The translations under genes were made by a program, and so were the position numbers. Of a stretch of DNA of 6,841 bases, positions 6,250-6,841 are shown one piece after another. Source of the DNA: Actinomycetota bacterium (GTDB taxonomy: Bacteria > Actinomycetota > Acidimicrobiia > IMCC26256 > PALSA-610); NCBI GenBank assembly GCA_030839005.1, contig JAUZEM010000603.1:1-6841 (forward strand). The letters run 5' to 3'. Within the stretch, counting starts at the first letter, position 1; each line of letters starts with the position of its first letter. The notes beneath the pieces are model-generated. The model made no database searches. It worked only from the letters and a program-made list of their open reading frames with translations, and had not been told where the DNA came from.

Positions 6250-6841
6250 GTGACCGCGCCCGACGACGCGACGTTCCGGCTGCTGCACGAGGTTCGCCTG
6301 CGCGGCGTGGTCGAGCTCCACGAGACCGAGATCGTCACTCTTCTCATCGACGACGGCTTCGTCGCTCGCAGCGCGCGCGGCATTCGCATCACCGCCGCGG
6401 GTCGGGTGACGCACGCGTCGTGGGCCCTGCTGCCCGCGGGCGGAGAGGACGAGCGCGTCGCGCGCCGGGCGTATGAGCGTTTCCTTCCCCTGAACCGTGA
6501 GCTGCTGCGCGTCTGCAGCGACTGGCAGGTGCGGCCGGGCGGCATTCCCAACGACCACCGCGACCCGCGCTACGACTGGTCGGTGCTCGATCGGCTGCAC
6601 GCGCTCGACGAGCGGATCGGACCCGTCGCATCACGCCTCGGCCGCGCGATCGATCGCTTCGCGGCGTACCGCACCCGACTCCGGGAGGCGTTGGCCCGCG
6701 TCGACGCCGGCGAGACCGAATGGCTCACCTCGCCCCGGCTCGACTCGTACCACACCGTCTGGATGCAGCTGCACGAGGATCTCCTGCTCGCACTCGGCGC
6801 CGACCGCGCGACAGAAGACGACAGCGCAGCGACCGGAGGGG
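6250..6841 (+). CDS. Winged-helix-like protein with SYHTVW-LHEDLL domain, 3' partial
   Basis: The frame is open from GTG 6250 to the window edge (197 residues); the stop lies beyond. An in-frame TAG at 6220 leaves GTG 6250 as the first available start. Residues 8-58 look like a winged helix: FRLLHEVRLRGVVEL, then TEIVTLLIDDGFVARS, then a wing ending in ITAAGRVTHASW. The rest is helical with conserved-looking WQVRPGG-IPNDHRDPRYDW (92-110), a YRTRLREALARVDAGET run (140-156) and SYHTVWMQLHEDLLLALG (166-183). From memory, this winged-helix plus LHEDLL arrangement occurs in actinobacterial proteins linked to pyruvate,phosphate dikinase, sometimes as its C-terminal part. Lying back to back with the phosphohistidine-domain gene fits that. 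It might instead be a transcriptional regulator of the divergent operon. The ending after residue 183 looks like a variable tail, so the protein is probably nearly complete. Confidence 0.75.
   Translation, partial: MTAPDDATFRLLHEVRLRGVVELHETEIVTLLIDDGFVARSARGIRITAAGRVTHASWALLPAGGEDERVARRAYERFLPLNRELLRVCSDWQVRPGGIPNDHRDPRYDWSVLDRLHALDERIGPVASRLGRAIDRFAAYRTRLREALARVDAGETEWLTSPRLDSYHTVWMQLHEDLLLALGADRATEDDSAATGG

Noticed and set aside
6244..6600. N-terminal extension of the PEP-mobile-domain frame up to 6600
   Set aside because: The extra residues are antisense to the divergent winged-helix gene and have no domain character. The phosphohistidine domain begins only after 6243.

Overview
This is a GC-rich, densely coded chromosomal segment. 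Strong G/C bias at third codon positions, GTG starts, 4-nt GTGA/ATGA overlaps and the protein families all point to a high-GC actinobacterium. Acidimicrobiia-like is my best guess, but it comes from memory of similar gene sets and not from a search. Every stretch is coding apart from short gaps. I see no RNA gene, mobile element, CRISPR array or long repeat.

Region 1 (1-3264, + strand) is a three-gene glycerophosphate-type operon. It holds the C-terminal end of a GlpD-type glycerol-3-phosphate dehydrogenase, then a flavoprotein closely resembling alkyldihydroxyacetonephosphate synthase (AGPS). The third gene, joined by an ATGA overlap, is an FGGY-family kinase built like glycerol kinase. GlpD makes dihydroxyacetone phosphate, and AGPS acts on acyl-dihydroxyacetone phosphate in ether-lipid synthesis, so the trio could supply an ether-lipid-like branch. 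Three of the glycerol-contacting positions of the kinase are changed, so its substrate may not be glycerol.

Region 2 (3247-6243, - strand) is a compact five-gene operon. In transcription order it holds a stand-alone phosphohistidine (PEP-utilizer mobile) domain, an unrecognised 379-residue protein, a 198-residue tryptophan-rich hypothetical, a MOSC-domain protein and a small four-helix membrane protein. The first three are joined by GTGA overlaps. Its end overlaps the end of the + strand operon by 18 bp in a convergent arrangement.

Region 3 (6250-6841, + strand) is a divergent gene that runs off the window. It has a winged-helix-like N-terminus and a C-terminal domain ending in a SYHTVW..LHEDLL signature. 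I associate both with accessory parts of actinobacterial pyruvate,phosphate dikinase-like proteins, so regions 2 and 3 together look like pieces of a split dikinase/phosphotransfer system whose ATP-grasp part is not in view.

Regulation: three genes that follow a real gap have a TANNNT hexamer exactly 6 nt before the start codon, at 299-304, 4128-4133 and 6238-6243. This is the layout expected for leaderless actinobacterial transcripts. The genes joined by overlaps lack it.
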